The notes under the pieces were generated by a model. The model searched no databases. It was given only the letters and a program-made list of their open reading frames with translations, and had not been told where the DNA came from. Positions 22,618 to 35,621 of a stretch of 64,000 bases of DNA are shown in pieces; position 1 is the first letter of the stretch; the number at the start of each line of letters is the position of its first letter. The translations under genes and the position numbers were made by a program. This DNA comes from Meloidogyne chitwoodi (lineage: Eukaryota > Nematoda > Chromadorea > Rhabditida > Meloidogynidae). The stretch lies in contig JACZZP010000006.1 in assembly GCA_015183035.1 (NCBI GenBank), positions 2,170,001-2,234,000 of the forward strand, in the 5' to 3' direction.

Positions 22618-25600
22618 ATGCCCATTGCTCCACATTCTTCCAATCAAAATGAGGCGAGTCCTGAGAGGGGAATGCCCTTTGGAAGTGAGGTTAGTTTAAA
22701 AAATAAATTTTTAATTTATTTTTTTATTTTCTTGAAATGAGCGTTTCTTAAAGGCATTTTAAGTGGGTTGAAATTGCAATTTTATTACATTATCCAATTA
22801 GAACGTATAAGCTTGAAATTTTGTAAAGATATTCTCAACAGTGTTGTCTAAAATCTCCAAAAATTTCAAAATTTTTTATTAAGTATTTCCAATTTTATGC
22901 TCGAAAAACAGCAAAAATCCTACAAAAATTTGACATTCTGACCAAAATTTCCTAATTAAATAACCTAAAAATGTGTAAATTTTAGAAATATTAAAAAACA
23001 CTTTAAGGATATTTATGCAAAATTTGGGGAATTTAATAAGTGATCGTTTATCTTTTTTCTTTTCCTGAACAAGTACAAATTGAAAAGAATTTAATTTTCT
23101 TAATTTTCCCTATTTTTTGCATTTTTCCGCAAATTTATTTTTTTATTTAGATTGCCCTACAACATGGAATCCATTTTGAAGCAAAGGTTTTTTATATTTT
23201 TTTAATTAAATTTAAAAAATTTATTTTTTCAAGTACATTGGAAGCATGGAAATGGGAAGTTCTCGCCCTGGAGCTCGTTTTGAAATTCTTGCAGCAATGC
23301 GCAGAGTTAGATACGAGTTTAAGGCGAGAAATATAAAGAAAAGACCTGTTGACATTGTGTATGTTTTTAATATTTTATTTATTTATTTACTTACTTTTTA
23401 CAGTGTTTCTGTAGACGGAGTGAAAGTTGTTCTGCAGAGAAAAAGGAAAAAACAAAAATACATGGATGAGAGCAAAATGTTAGTTTTTTTAAAAGCAAGG
23501 TTTTTTTATTTGGTCTTTTTTGGGTTTATATTTTGAGCACAAGCTTTTCAGTTCCTTATTTTTGGGTCATTTTTCTGTTCCCAGGTTTTGTGTTTAAAAG
23601 TTATTTTAAGATTGAAAGAATTATTTTTGGTCTTGTGTTCTTGTTTTTTAGTTGGTAAATATTACTGTTTTTATGGTCTAATTATTATATTTATTTATTA
23701 AAGCACAAATCTGACAATGCCCAAATAGAAATTTTGTCACATTTTTAACAATAAATAATTTTTTATTAATTTATTTAGGCTAGTAATGTCACATCCAATG
23801 TACAGGTATTTTTAATTATTTTATCAATTTTTTTAAATTAATTTTTAGGGTTTTCTATGTTGCGCATGACTCATACGATCTCCAAATTTTTTGTTATGTG
23901 GCGAGAGATGGTGCTTCCAATTCTTTCAAATGCAATGTCTTTAAATGTCCAGACAAAGTTAGTTTTTTTCTATTTTTTTAAATTTTCCTTCTGATTATTT
24001 TTTATTTTATAATTTTTTTCAATGCACGGGTTTTTAATGACGTCCTTTTTAATTGGATTAATTAACCAATTAAATTTACTACCTTAAATCCTTTTTTTTG
24101 CGTCAACTAAAAACATTAAAAATAAAACGTCAATCTGTTTTAAAGGTCAAAATATTTACGTGTATTTATTTCGTCATTTTCTTCTTGTGTTCTTTTTAAA
24201 GATAAAAAGTTCACGTTTTGAGTTTTAAAAAGAAAAAAGTGTGATATCCCCGTCAATTTATTTTAAATTCAATTCTAGACATTTAAACTTTTATATTTTT
24301 ATTGTTTTGCCTAGTCTATGACGTAAGAAAAAAAGAGTACATATAAGTAGATCAATCAGGAAGAGAAAAAAACTTTATTTAGCTATGGCGTTTGGATAAT
24401 AGAGATAGAATGTTTTGTGTTAGACAGTGTTTTCTAGTTAGAGTGTTTTTGTTTGTTTATGTTTTGTTAGTGTTTGAATGATAGAAAGTTAGAAACAATG
24501 TTTGAGTGATAAATAATTTTATAAATGTTTGACTGTTAGACACTTCTTTGTTGTTAAACAATGTTTGTCTGTTTTTATGTTTACAAATGTTTTGATGCCA
24601 AACGATGTTTTGTGTCTGACAATGTTTTGTACTAGAAACATTACTTGTTGAGAGATATTGAGAAATACAATAAATGTTTGTGTTTTTAAAGAAGAGATTG
24701 TTAGCGTTTCATGTTTTGTTGTTTACAATATTTGAGTAAAATAAATGTTTTGGAGCATTAGAGTATTGTTTCTTCTCTCAATGGCCGAGAAAGAGAATTA
24801 AATGGCTGTCTGACGTCGATGCTAATATCGGTTCCTACGTCGGATATTAAGTGTTGTGTATGTCTGTGCTTATTAAAGTTTTTTTTGGATATAGGGTGTT
24901 GATCGACAATATCTACACTTTATGATCAAAAAAGAGGAAACAAATGTTCTATTCTTCGCCTAAAAGTATATCCCCTCATTCACACACTTTTAGCTTTTTC
25001 CCGTTAAAAGAAATATATTAAAAAAAGAAAGGTTGGACTTTTTTCTTTCTTTTTTAGCAGCTGCAAACAAGAAAATCTATAAAATCGCTTGAATCAATTT
25101 TTCCTTTCCTTTTTTCCTCCTTTTATATTATTACCTTTTATTTTTCTGCTGCCATCAACCTTTTTTTGTTTTTTCTTGTTTTTTCTTCTTTTGCTTTCTC
25201 TTCTTTTGTGCCGATCATCATAAAATTAAAACTGGCGACATCATGTCCAAACCTCCCAGCCGGGACCGGGAACAGTACTACCCCGGCGGCACGGCATCAT
25301 TACCAAAAAAGAAAACGGGTCATCAAAGTTCTTCCGTTCCTTTGCCTCCTGGAGCAATTTCTCCAGAGCAACAATTTTATTATCTCCGTCTTATGGCCAA
25401 ATCTGGGAAAAGACCTCCTGAACCCATAAAAATAAAATTTCCACGTTGGCCAAATGCAGAGGGTAGTGGTCAACAACCTTCATCCTCCAGAATTGTAGAG
25501 GAGCATTTAGAGGTATATTTGATAAATATTTTGGTATTTTTTTTAATTTTTATAAAATTTGGTTATTAAAAAAAACATTTCTCTGCCCTTTTAGGATCAA

Positions 25601-28600
25601 GCAATGGCTGTTGTTCGCACAGTGGGACAAGCTTTTGAGGTTTTTTTATATTAAATAGATTTATAAAATATTATTAATTTCATTTTTAGTTGTGCAATCG
25701 TTTAAGTCAAGAACAAAATAGGGAAAGACAGCTACTTGAAGAAGAACGGGCAATTGACTCTACTTTTGCTGGTTCTTCTACAAGGAAAAAGAGTAGTATT
25801 GGAACTGAAAGTGATGAACAACAACATCCTAATGAAAGGAGAACAAAAGACTCTCCATCATCACCTAAAAGTGGGCAACAAAAAAGGCATTCCATTGTGA
25901 GTTTTTTTTGAACAGGACATTAAAGTCGTACTCAAAATTAAATATAATATTTATTTTTCAGTTTGTTCCAAAGCGAATGACAGTTGAGGAAGAAGATGAG
26001 GAGGACGTTGACAACGAGGAAAATGATGATAATGAAAGGGAAGGTTCTGAGTCAACTACAGGTTTTTTAAACACTTTTTTAATTGAATTTATTTTAAATA
26101 AATAATTTTTTGAAGATAATTTGGACATTCCCGGTCCTTCAACATCTTCATACGCTCCTAGACAATCAATTATTTATGAAAGAACTTCACCCGTTAAAGC
26201 AGTTATAGATTATAGTCAAATGCCTGCAAATGTCATTCCTGCTAATGTTGCTGCAATAATTAATAGTAGTGCAGCAAGGAATAGGTATTATTACATTATT
26301 TGGATATTTTTTTTATTATTTTGACCAAATTTTTTAGTGGAGCCTCCTCATCCCCCTCATTGGCATTTCACGCTACTGCAATGCCTCAACAACAACAGCC
26401 TGCTTCCAACAACGCCCCTCAGATTGCTGCAACTTCATATCCTCTCCCACCTCTTCCTCAACAACAACAATTTCCTTCCAATTTGTGGAACATTCCAATG
26501 CAGCAATTAAATAATCCCCTTTTTCAAAATCTTGGCAACATTCCTCCTCAATCTTTTCCAACTGCCGCCTCAACTTCTACACAATTTTTGGGAGGGCAAC
26601 AACAATTAATTCAACAGCAACAACTTCCTTCTCTTTATTCTGTAATTATTTTTTTTAATTTTATTTAAAAAATTGGAATTTCTCGTGCTTCCGAAAAGTT
26701 TGGAAATTTGAAAAAAAATTCTCTTCGTCTCTCCATGAATTTTCAAAAATTTTTTCAAAATTTAGATGGTTTCTCCAACAACAGTATCAATTCATTCACC
26801 TCTTCTTCTCAGCCCTTATGCTACATTACAAATTCCAGCAGCAGCAGCATCTCTTCCTAGCACATCTTCAGATGCAAATACAACCCTTTTAGTTAATGAC
26901 CTTTCTTCTCCAGCACAGAGTGATGCTCAAAGGCAATTAATTCGAGCACAAATTGAACAATCTCAACAACAAGCACAAGTTGCTGCATGTCAAGTTCAAT
27001 TGCTTAGAGATCAATTAAATTCTGAAACAACTGCAAGGTTTTTATATTTATTATTTTTTATAATTTAAATTTTATCCGGTTTTACAACTTTTTTTTTTTT
27101 AATTTTAGACTTGAAGCACAATCAAAAACACATCAATTATTAAATTCTAATAGAGAAGTAAATTTAAATTTTAAAAGAATTTTAATTTTTTTTAAAAGTT
27201 ATTAGAACAAGTTCAAAATCTGGTAAATCGACTTCAATTAGTAGAGAATAGAATGACTGAAGGATTAATGAATAGTCGACTAGCAAACAATGTAAGCAAG
27301 GTTAAATATTTAATTTTAAGAGGTTTTGAAAGGTATTTAAAACACATTAAATTAAAAATCAGAATTCTGATTTTCTGTAACTAGAATTCTTATTTTTTAA
27401 ACGTAATTCTGATTTTTTGTACCAGAATTCTGATTTTTTTGTAATAAAATTCTGATTTTTAAGCAGAATTCTGATTTTTTAATTCAAAAACAGAAGTAAA
27501 AATTCTGATGTTAAAAATAGAATTAAACTAAGTATTTTTAAATCAGAATTCTTCCATCAGAATTAAAATCAGAAACTTAAATCAGAATTTTTAAAAAATA
27601 CTTAAGTTTATTTTAAAATTCTGATTATATCACTGACTTAATTTACCATTTTTCAATATTTTTTAGACAAGGCAAATTGAAAAAGGAACGGTTGAGTCTA
27701 CCACAGTACAAAGACAAAGTCCTCAATTAAGGCCTTCAGAGCCTACTGAAATACGAATAAAAGAACAAAAACAACAACAAATATTGCCTGAATTAAGGCC
27801 TGTCCAATTAAAACAACTTTTGCCCAGAACAAATTCAATTCAAGGAGAAGAACCTGAAACAGTCGATGAGAGGAGAAAGCAACAAAATCGAGCAAATATT
27901 GTTGCTAGTGGAACATTGGATTCTGCAGAAACTGATTCTGATGATTCTGCGATTGGTTGGGGTTTCTTTTTTAAATTTTTTAAGTTTATTAATTTAAAAT
28001 TTAAGATAAACATTCAACTTTTGGTACATCAAAAGAAACAGTTATTGGAGCAGCAGCAGTTCCTTCAACTTCTTCTTCATCACTTTTAAAACGTTTAGTT
28101 CCTTCAATGCCAGGTTCTTCAGTTTTAGCATTAGGGATGCCTTTATTGGGAATGCCTTTACAACAAATGACAAAAAACTTTCAACAACAAAACCAAAAAA
28201 GTCCTTCTCCTCCACAACAACAAAAACAAAGAAAAAATAGTTATAGTCAACCACCAAATATTGGGGGAAATTTAAGACCTAATACAACAACAACTTCAGC
28301 TAGTGAAGGAAAAAAGAGTTTAAGAAGATTTTCTTTGCAGGCATCAGAATTTGATCCAAGTGAATTATTGCATCATAAACAACAGAAAAAGGGACCTTCA
28401 AAGAAGGGAATATTTGAGAAAAAAGAATTTAAAAGGTTTTCTTTAATTTTTAAATTTTTTTAAATTAATTTTAAGAATGTCCTTCAACACAAATCCAAAC
28501 AAAAAATCTTCTGAAGATAAAAGTTTAATTAGTGTACCGGATAAAGATGGCTGTGAGAGTATTTGTGCTGATAGTATGATTTTTTTTAATTTTAAAAAAT

Positions 28601-28763
28601 TTAAAAAATATTTTAAGCAACAATTTCTGATTTTCTTCCTCCAAGTGAAAGGAGAAATTCTAGAGGTTCACCTGATAAAAAAACTGTTTCGCCTGGATCA
28701 CAAAGGAGAAGAAGCTCTGCCAGTTTGCATAGTAATACAGCTGCTACGTTTGGGAAGAAATGA
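22618..28763 (+). CDS. dyc-1: NOS1AP/CAPON family protein (C. elegans DYC-1 orthologue)
   Basis: Adaptor with an N-terminal PTB domain; the C. elegans member works with the dystrophin complex in muscle. Exons give [126 protein letters not shown] and [20 protein letters not shown], which is the family PTB core. Long low-complexity Ser/Pro/Gln exons follow. Then comes a coiled coil typical of NOS1AP ([38 protein letters not shown]). The end reads [15 protein letters not shown] with a stop at 28763. An exon at 25243-25512 offers a second start ([16 protein letters not shown]). One intron holds an AATTCTGA cluster. Confidence 0.93.
22800..23050. repeat. Dispersed fold-back repeat in dyc-1 intron 1
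   Basis: AAATTTTGTAAAGATATTC..AACAGTGTT on the left pairs with AACACTTTAAGGATAT..GCAAAATTT on the right. The same sequence, diverged, lies in an intron of the membrane-protein gene at about 43605-43880. Boundaries are approximate. Confidence 0.7.
24390..24780. repeat. Degenerate TGTTTG-rich minisatellite in a dyc-1 intron
   Basis: Many imperfect copies of ACAATGTTTG, TAGACAATG and AATGTTTTG occur here with no fixed period. The stretch precedes the alternative first exon and contains no gene-like frame. Confidence 0.65.
25243..25512 (+). CDS. dyc-1: Alternative first coding exon of dyc-1 (short isoform)
   Basis: ATG at 25243 opens [20 protein letters not shown] and runs to [10 protein letters not shown] at a GTATAT donor in phase 0. 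It can join [15 protein letters not shown] directly. The exon upstream (..FKCPDK) also ends in phase 0 and would join the same acceptor, as in the vertebrate protein, so this exon looks like an alternative start that skips most of the PTB domain. Its first 60 bases are unusually GC-rich for the window. Confidence 0.65.
27355..27625. repeat. Intronic AATTCTGATTTTT cluster
   Basis: More than ten copies of AGAATTCTGATTTTT and its reverse AAATCAGAATT lie between two dyc-1 coiled-coil exons. Both orientations are present, so the intron RNA could fold on itself. Confidence 0.92.
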
Positions 28764-30244
28764 GTATTATTTTTTAATTTTTTATTTTCCTTTTGAGAAA
28801 TTTCGAAATTTCTTGGATTTTAGTTTTCAGTTTCGAGCCAAATTTTGACCTTAATTTTATTAGAATTTTTGACCCTCTCGAGCTGATTACAAAAATTTTC
28901 TTTTATTTTCTTTAAATAATTTTATGCTCAAAAAATGTGTCGGTGTTTATATTTTATTTTATCGTGATTTGATACTCTATTGTCCCTATCAAAAATTATA
29001 TATATTTTTTATGCCTTTAAAATTTGGGAAAATTATATATAAAAAACTCACTTTTTAATATATTGTTTGTTTTAATTGTATTTGGTAGTACTTTTCCATT
29101 CATTTCCTGAGACTCCAATGTGATGGATGTAAAGGAAAAGTACCTCTTTTATTTTGCATAAAATTTTTAATATTTTTTGTACATTTTTTAAAATGTTAAA
29201 ATACGCCTGAATATTTTTAATTTTTTTTCTAAATTTCGAAATTCTAAGAATTTAAATATCTAAAAATTTAAATATCCAAAAATTTCAATCCAGTTGAAAT
29301 TTGCCTACAAATTTTTTTTCAATTTTATCTAAATAAACGTTTTTAAAATCCTTCTCACTTACTTTTCTTCGTTTTTCTAGCTTATTCTCGATTTTCATTC
29401 CCTAAGGACCGGGTCACGTAAAAAAACTCTGGCCCTCAGGAAAAAGTCTGCTAAAATAATGCAGAGACAAAATAAAGAAATAGTTAAAACAACAAACAAA
29501 AAGAGAGAGAGAGAGACGAAAAGAAGCAGAGAAGAGAAATATAACAATTTAGTATAAAAGAATAAAAGTAACAGCAAAACAAATAAAAAGAGAGAAAATG
29601 TTTTTCTCTCACTCTCGTGCCAATACTATATAATATTCTATAAAAAGTGAGAATCTTCCCATGATATAAAAAGAAGGTAAAAGGGAATCTCGTGCCTTTT
29701 TGTCTAAGAAAGAAAAAAGTTTTCTTTTGGATTTTGCTTTTTTTCAATTGTTTCCGCTTTTTTCTCATAAAAATATCGTGACAGCGTTCAAAAACATTTT
29801 TATTACCATCAAAATGTTTTTTTCAATTATCAATTAATCTATTTAACACAAACATTGACTTTTTTTCTTTATTTTTTCCAATCAAAACAATTAAAATAAA
29901 AAAGAAGCAATTTTTTTGCTAAAAAAAGCTTTTTTACTCCTAAAAAACATATGCGAATGCTGAGAGTTTCTCCCTTAGAAATTTTTATTTAAGACTCGAT
30001 TCGATATTTTTTAGGGACAGTCCGAATAGTCGCGGGTCGATTAAGCGAAACAGCGTTTTAAATAAGGATATAATGGGGAGGTTAGAGACTACTTGCAGCA
30101 AATAATTTCGCATTTAGTCGGCGTATTTCACATTTTTAGACTCAAATTCTTCAGTTAATTTGAGTCCAAACCAAAAAAGAATTTTTTAAATGTTTTTCTG
30201 TTTGTTTTTATGTTTTTTGTATTAACTATATTTTTATTAAAGAA
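28764..30244. other. Intergenic region between dyc-1 and gbb-2
   Basis: No gene seen. Low-complexity A/T and GA-rich tracts (GAGAGAGAGA near 29505) give spurious minus-strand frames. A hairpin GACTCAAATT/AATTTGAGTC lies at about 30140-30168. Confidence 0.55.
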
Positions 30245-33200
30245 ATGCCTTCAACATATAATAAAATTAAAACAACTTTTATTTATTTAATTATTTATTG
30301 CTTTACTTCATTTCATGCCCAGAATATCACCTACAACAATAACAACAAAACTAATAATAGCCTTCTTTCAATTGAAAGTGATGATTGCCTATCTCCGTTA
30401 CTTATAGGACTTTTATTACCTGAACAATATCGACAAAGAATTGGTCCATGGCTGACTCTTTCTTTAGAACATTTACATCATCTATTAGCAAAGTATATTT
30501 TAAAAGTTTAATTTTTTTGTTAATGATATAAAGTTTGCAAAATTTGTTAGCAAATTTTTGCAAACAAAACTTGTGGATACTGGAAAATTATTTTTTTAAG
30601 TTCACCTTTGATGAGGACCTCTCATTGCTTGCAATTGGTCAGTTAAAAGTTTAAAAATAGAAAGAACTTTTAATAAAATTTATTAGGCACCAAAAGACAC
30701 TGCTTGTAAAACATCTTTGGGTATGAAAGCTCTATTTGACTTGATGGGTCCACAAGAGTCTGGAAAAGTAGTTGCTCTTTTTGGAGATATATGCACGTTT
30801 GTATATTTTTTATTTAAATTAATGAAACAAAAGAAAAACAATTTTTTCCTTTTTGTAGTGATGTAAATGAACCTGTAGCAATGGCAGCAAAGTTAGTCTA
30901 TATAGAAAATATTTTACAAAAATAATTTAAAAAGGAATTGGAATATTGTACATCTTTCATTTACCGAAACACATGCAAAGTTTGGGACGGCTGATTCAAA
31001 AGAGGTTTTTTTTTAAAATAATATTTATTTATTTTGTTCATTATTTCAGCTTTATCCAAGTTTCTTTCGTATTGCACCGGGGGATTTTAATTTTAACAGA
31101 GCTAGAAAGGAATTGATTAAAGGTTTTTTATTAGTTTTAAAAAATACTTTAAATTAGTGTCCTAAGTTATTTCAATGATTGTATAATTTAATTAATTTAA
31201 ATAAAAAATTTTAAGCATATGGTTGGCGACGTGTTGGAAGCATTAAACAAAGCGACCACTCTTCACTAGCACTCGCACATGCACGTTTAACTACAAAGCT
31301 TGAACAGGGAGGAGTACAAGTTGTTTATACAGCAAGTTTAAGTGGTGAAAGTAGTGATCAAGCAATTGAAGCTGAATTGGATGAATTGAAGGTTTTTTTA
31401 AGTTCAGATTTTTTAGCACCAGAATTTAGATGGTTTAAATCAGAATTCTGATTTTTTTGATATCAGAATTTTTGATTTTTACTTAAAATTCTGATTTTTT
31501 AAAATCAGAATTCTGATTTTTTATATCAAAATTCTGATTTTTTACATTAAAATTCTGACTTTTAAAATCAGAATTCTGACTTTCTCCTTTCTTTTTAGCA
31601 CAGAGATGTTCACATATTTATTGCTGATCTCAGCCGTTCTTTGGCAATTCGTGTTTTTTGTGCTGCTTTTCGTTTAGGCCTTTATGGAACAAATTTTGCT
31701 TGGATACTTGCTGGATTTAAAATTTCTTCAGATGGGACAATAAATAATTATTGGTGGCAAAATATTAATTTAAATTCTCAAACAAATTGTTCTTTGGAAG
31801 AAATTACTCAATTCCTTTCTGGACATTTTGCTTTAGATCAAGCACTTTTAAGACCTTTTAGTGAAGGAAAAGAGAAGATTTTGGTTGTTGAAAAGGTTTT
31901 TTTTATTTTTTTTGTTAACTAAAATTTGAGATTTTTACTGGGATTTTCTGCGTGGTCACGCAACCCGACAAAACTAAAAAAAATTTTTTACAGACGCCTA
32001 GCCAAATTCTTGAGGAATTTGGCAAAAAATGTTTAGAAGAGTACGGATCTAATACAGAATGTGTTGTTGATTCATTAGCTCATTCAAGTTATGCTTATGA
32101 TGGAATTTTGGCTTTAGGATTAGCTTTAAATAAAAGTTTTTTAAAAAATCAAAAAGAAGAACTTCAAATTGACAAAAATCTTTTTCTTTCAACAATGAGG
32201 AAAACAGATTTTCAAGGTTTAAGTGGACGTGTTCGTTTTGATGATAAAGGAGAAAGACTTGGACTTGTTGAAATAAAACAATGGATTAACGGTTTTTTAT
32301 TTAATTAAAATTATTTAATTTTAAAAAATTCTCTTTTTAAAGGTTCGTATTCTCTACTTGGCTTTCTTGACAATGCTGAAGGGAAATTTCAATTAAACAA
32401 AGATAATGGTCAGGTTTTTTTTAAATAAGAAACCTTTTTTGCGTGTAAAAGAAAAAAGTATTTTCGAGTTAAAAACACTTTTTTGAGTCTCAACTTTTTA
32501 TACATAACCATTTGAGTCTTTTTCTTATATATAAACTGAGACTCAAATGGGTGTGTTATATAAATAATAATTACCAAAATTGATTCTTTTTACCTAAAAA
32601 TACCCACACAATCCGACCGAGTCTCAGCTCTTAATCTTTCTATATCTGATCAACACCTGTTTTCTCATACTCAAATGTCTTGGTACAAAAAAATCTAAAT
32701 TTTTTTATTTAGATTGGATTCCCCCCGTTGATTCAACACTTTTACTGCGTAGAAGAGAATATGTTTCTGCATCTTTATTAGCAATAATGTGTTCGTTAGC
32801 TTTTGCTGGTATTTGCTTGGCTTTGGTTTTTCTTTTTATTAATGTGAAGTATCGAAATCAAAGGTTTTTTTATTATTTTTTTAAATTTATTTTTTTTTAA
32901 ATTAGATTTATTAAAATGTCCAGTCCGGTAGGTCATTTATTTTTAAAAAAGATTTTTTATTTTTGGTCACATTTTGAGAAAATTTTTTTTATTAATTATG
33001 GGGAATTTAGAGCACCTTAAAATTAAAAAAATTTTTTCTCAATATTTTAATTATTTTCCTTCTTTTTCATTTGACTTGCGCAGAACATGAACAATTTGGT
33101 TTGTTATTTTTTAATTATTTAAATAAATATTTTTTTAATTAATTAGATAATCTGTGGTTCATTATGTGCTTATTTGACCATTTTTCTTCTTTCTTTGGAT

Positions 33201-35267
33201 ACTAGAATGGTTAGGAAAAAATTTTTTAATTTATTTAATTTTTTGTTTTTTCTTAAGGTCAGCATTCGTCGTTTTGAACAGTTTTGCTACGTTTGTTTAT
33301 TTTTTATTAATTTTATTTTTATTATTTTATAAAGGCCAAAGTTTGGATTCTTTGCTTTGGTTTTACTCTAGCCTTTGGTTCAATGTTTAGCAAAACTTGG
33401 CGTGTTCACTCTATTTTCACAGTTTTTTTTTAAATTTTATTTTTAAATATTTTTCCAACATTTTTAAGAATATTAGACGTGATAAAAAAGCAATTCGTGA
33501 TTCTAAACTTTATTTAATTGTTGCTTGTCTTTTGGCAATGGATGGAGCTGTTCTTCTCCTTTGGGCATCAATCTCTCCTTTTAGGTTAGCACTGGCTGAG
33601 AGAGGACAATTTGTAGGTTTTTTAATTATATATTATTTTTCTACCCATTTGAGTATTTACTCTTACCGGACAGTTGAGTCTCATACTCTGATTTTTGCAT
33701 TATGAGACTCAAACATTTTCAAGTACTCTAATGTACTCTTTTGAGAATTCCTTTATTATTTGATACTCAAATGGCGTCATTTGAGTCTCTACCCACTTTT
33801 AATCTAATTTAAAGTCTCTAATTGACCAAAAAATATTTTTTATTTTATTAAAGTAATTTTTATTTTTAACAGAGAGAAGAAAATAGACTTATTATACCAG
33901 AATTAGAGCATTGTGAATCTTCTCATTCAGTTGTTTTTCAACTTGTATTTGCTATTACTAAAGGATTATTAATGGTTTTTTTTTAAATTAATTTAATTAT
34001 TTTTAAATTTTATTTTTAAGTTATTTGGTTGTTTTTTGGCCTGGGAAACAAGAGCAGTAAATGTACCAGCATTAAATGACAGTAAATATATTGGAATTGC
34101 TGTTTATGCTATTGTGGTATTTTTTAAATTTATTTTTTGTAATTTTTTAAAAAAGGTTATGTGTGCTGTTGGATTAGCTTTAGCACTTATACTACAGGTT
34201 TTTTTTATTATTTTTTTTTTAATTTTATTTTTTCAATTTTAAGGATCATTTAAATGAAGCATTTGGTTTAATTAGTATTTTCATCATTTTCGGCACAACT
34301 TTAACTCTTTGCCTAGTTTTTATTCCAAAAATAATTGAACTTTGGAGAACACCAAAAGGTTGTTTAAATAATAATAATTTATCTTCTTCTGAACAACAAC
34401 AACAAAGACATCAACAAAGAAAAGGAATGATGAAAAGTGTTGTTGGAAAGAATTCTTTAATTAATAATACTTCAAATAAACGTGGAAATGTAAAAAATAA
34501 TGCAACTACTACAAAAGAAGAAGGACGGTTACATAGACAATTGTCACTGTAAGTGTAAAAGAGAGATTTCTATTTTCTTTTTTTTTTAATCTTCTTTTGA
34601 TTAGGCCCACTTTTTTAAATTTCTAATGTCGCTAGGAAGAAATAAGATCATTTAATTTCCACTAGTCGCTAGGGAATGGAATGGTTAAGTGGATTAGGCC
34701 GCAGTCTAAGAATTAATGGTCTTAGGTTCGAGAAAAGCTGGGGGCTCCAATTATTTGGAGCTGGGCAGTAGTCGTCCAAGCTGCTTTTTTTCTATAAATT
34801 TTACAAAAATCAGAATAAAATTCTCTGTCATTTATAATTAATATTTTTTTAGTATATCTCCAGAAGAAATGTTTCGAAGAAGTAGTCTTTTGGAAGTGGA
34901 AAATTTGAGGTTACATCAAACACTTGTTGAAGTAAAATATATTATTTAAAGAATTTATTTTTTATTTTGTAGAAATCTAATCTACTAAGGGAATTACTTG
35001 AAAAAGTAAAAGAACTTGCTGAACAACTTGGAGGTTTTTTTTAATTTTTTAATATTAAAATATATTTCTTTTATAGAAATTGAAAGAGAAGAACTTATAA
35101 TAAAAGAAAAACAAGATGATAATAATAAATCTCCAATAAATTTGGGTATTTCAAAAGAGGAAGAAAACAATCAAAACATAACAAAAAGGAGATTATCTGC
35201 AAAAACATTGACTGCTGTAGTTCAACAATTTAGGCTGAGAAAAACAAGAACGAGTAGTTGTTTATAA
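30245..35267 (+). CDS. gbb-2: GABA-B receptor subunit 2 (class C GPCR)
   Basis: Metabotropic GABA receptor subunit that couples to G protein as a heterodimer with subunit 1. It has a leader ([20 protein letters not shown]), then a venus-flytrap domain with [52 protein letters not shown] and [20 protein letters not shown]. The seven-helix domain follows: [65 protein letters not shown] and [20 protein letters not shown], then [15 protein letters not shown] and [17 protein letters not shown]. The [20 protein letters not shown] block is diagnostic for subunit 2. A C-terminal coiled coil ([20 protein letters not shown]) follows and the end is RKTRTSSCL. About 20 exons. A small N-terminal exon may be missed. 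Confidence 0.93.
31415..31590. repeat. Intronic TCAGAATTCTGATTTTT cluster
   Basis: About eight tandem copies of ATCAGAATTCTGATTTTTT and variants fill a gbb-2 intron. The core TCAGAATTCTGA is a perfect 12-bp palindrome. Confidence 0.93.
32455..32560. repeat. Inverted pair of GACTCAAATGG words in a gbb-2 intron
   Basis: ACCATTTGAGTC near 32508 and GAGACTCAAATGG near 32539 are inverted around a short loop. A further GAGTCTCAAC lies at 32483. A similar group lies in another gbb-2 intron at 33645-33805. Confidence 0.75.
34675..34790 (+). repeat. tRNA-derived SINE-like relic in a gbb-2 intron
   Basis: TGGTTAAGTGGATTAGGCC (box A-like) is followed by GGTCTTAGGTTCGA (partial box B). A downstream hairpin GGGGCTCCAA/TTGGAGCTGG is present. 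Not foldable as a tRNA. Confidence 0.5.
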
Positions 35268-35621
35268 TAAAGACAGGATTTTCAAGGCGTGAGAGAGAGG
35301 TTTGATTTTTTTAATTTTGAAGAGGGCCCTGGTCCTTTCTCTCCTCTTCCTTTATAAATCCCTCACCACCTTTTTTTTTGAATTTTACCTCATTTTTTCC
35401 ATTTATTTTATAAATCCGTCAATGGAAACCCCTTCTTTTTACCTTATCCCCTTAATTTTTTTCAAATTAATTATTTTGTTGATGTTATAACACACACCAA
35501 GTTGTTTTTAAAATATTTTTTAATTTTTAAAAATTATTTTTTTGTTCAGTTTTTGAAAAAATTAAAAAAAATTTCAATAATAACCTTTTTTCCACTTTAA
35601 GTCAATTTAATATCTTTTTTT

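Noticed and set aside
25707..25895. Minus-strand Cys/Ser-rich frame resembling a secreted peptide
   Set aside because: Antisense of a well-supported dyc-1 coding exon.
28042..28257. Minus-strand frame within dyc-1
   Set aside because: Antisense shadow of a Gln-rich dyc-1 exon.
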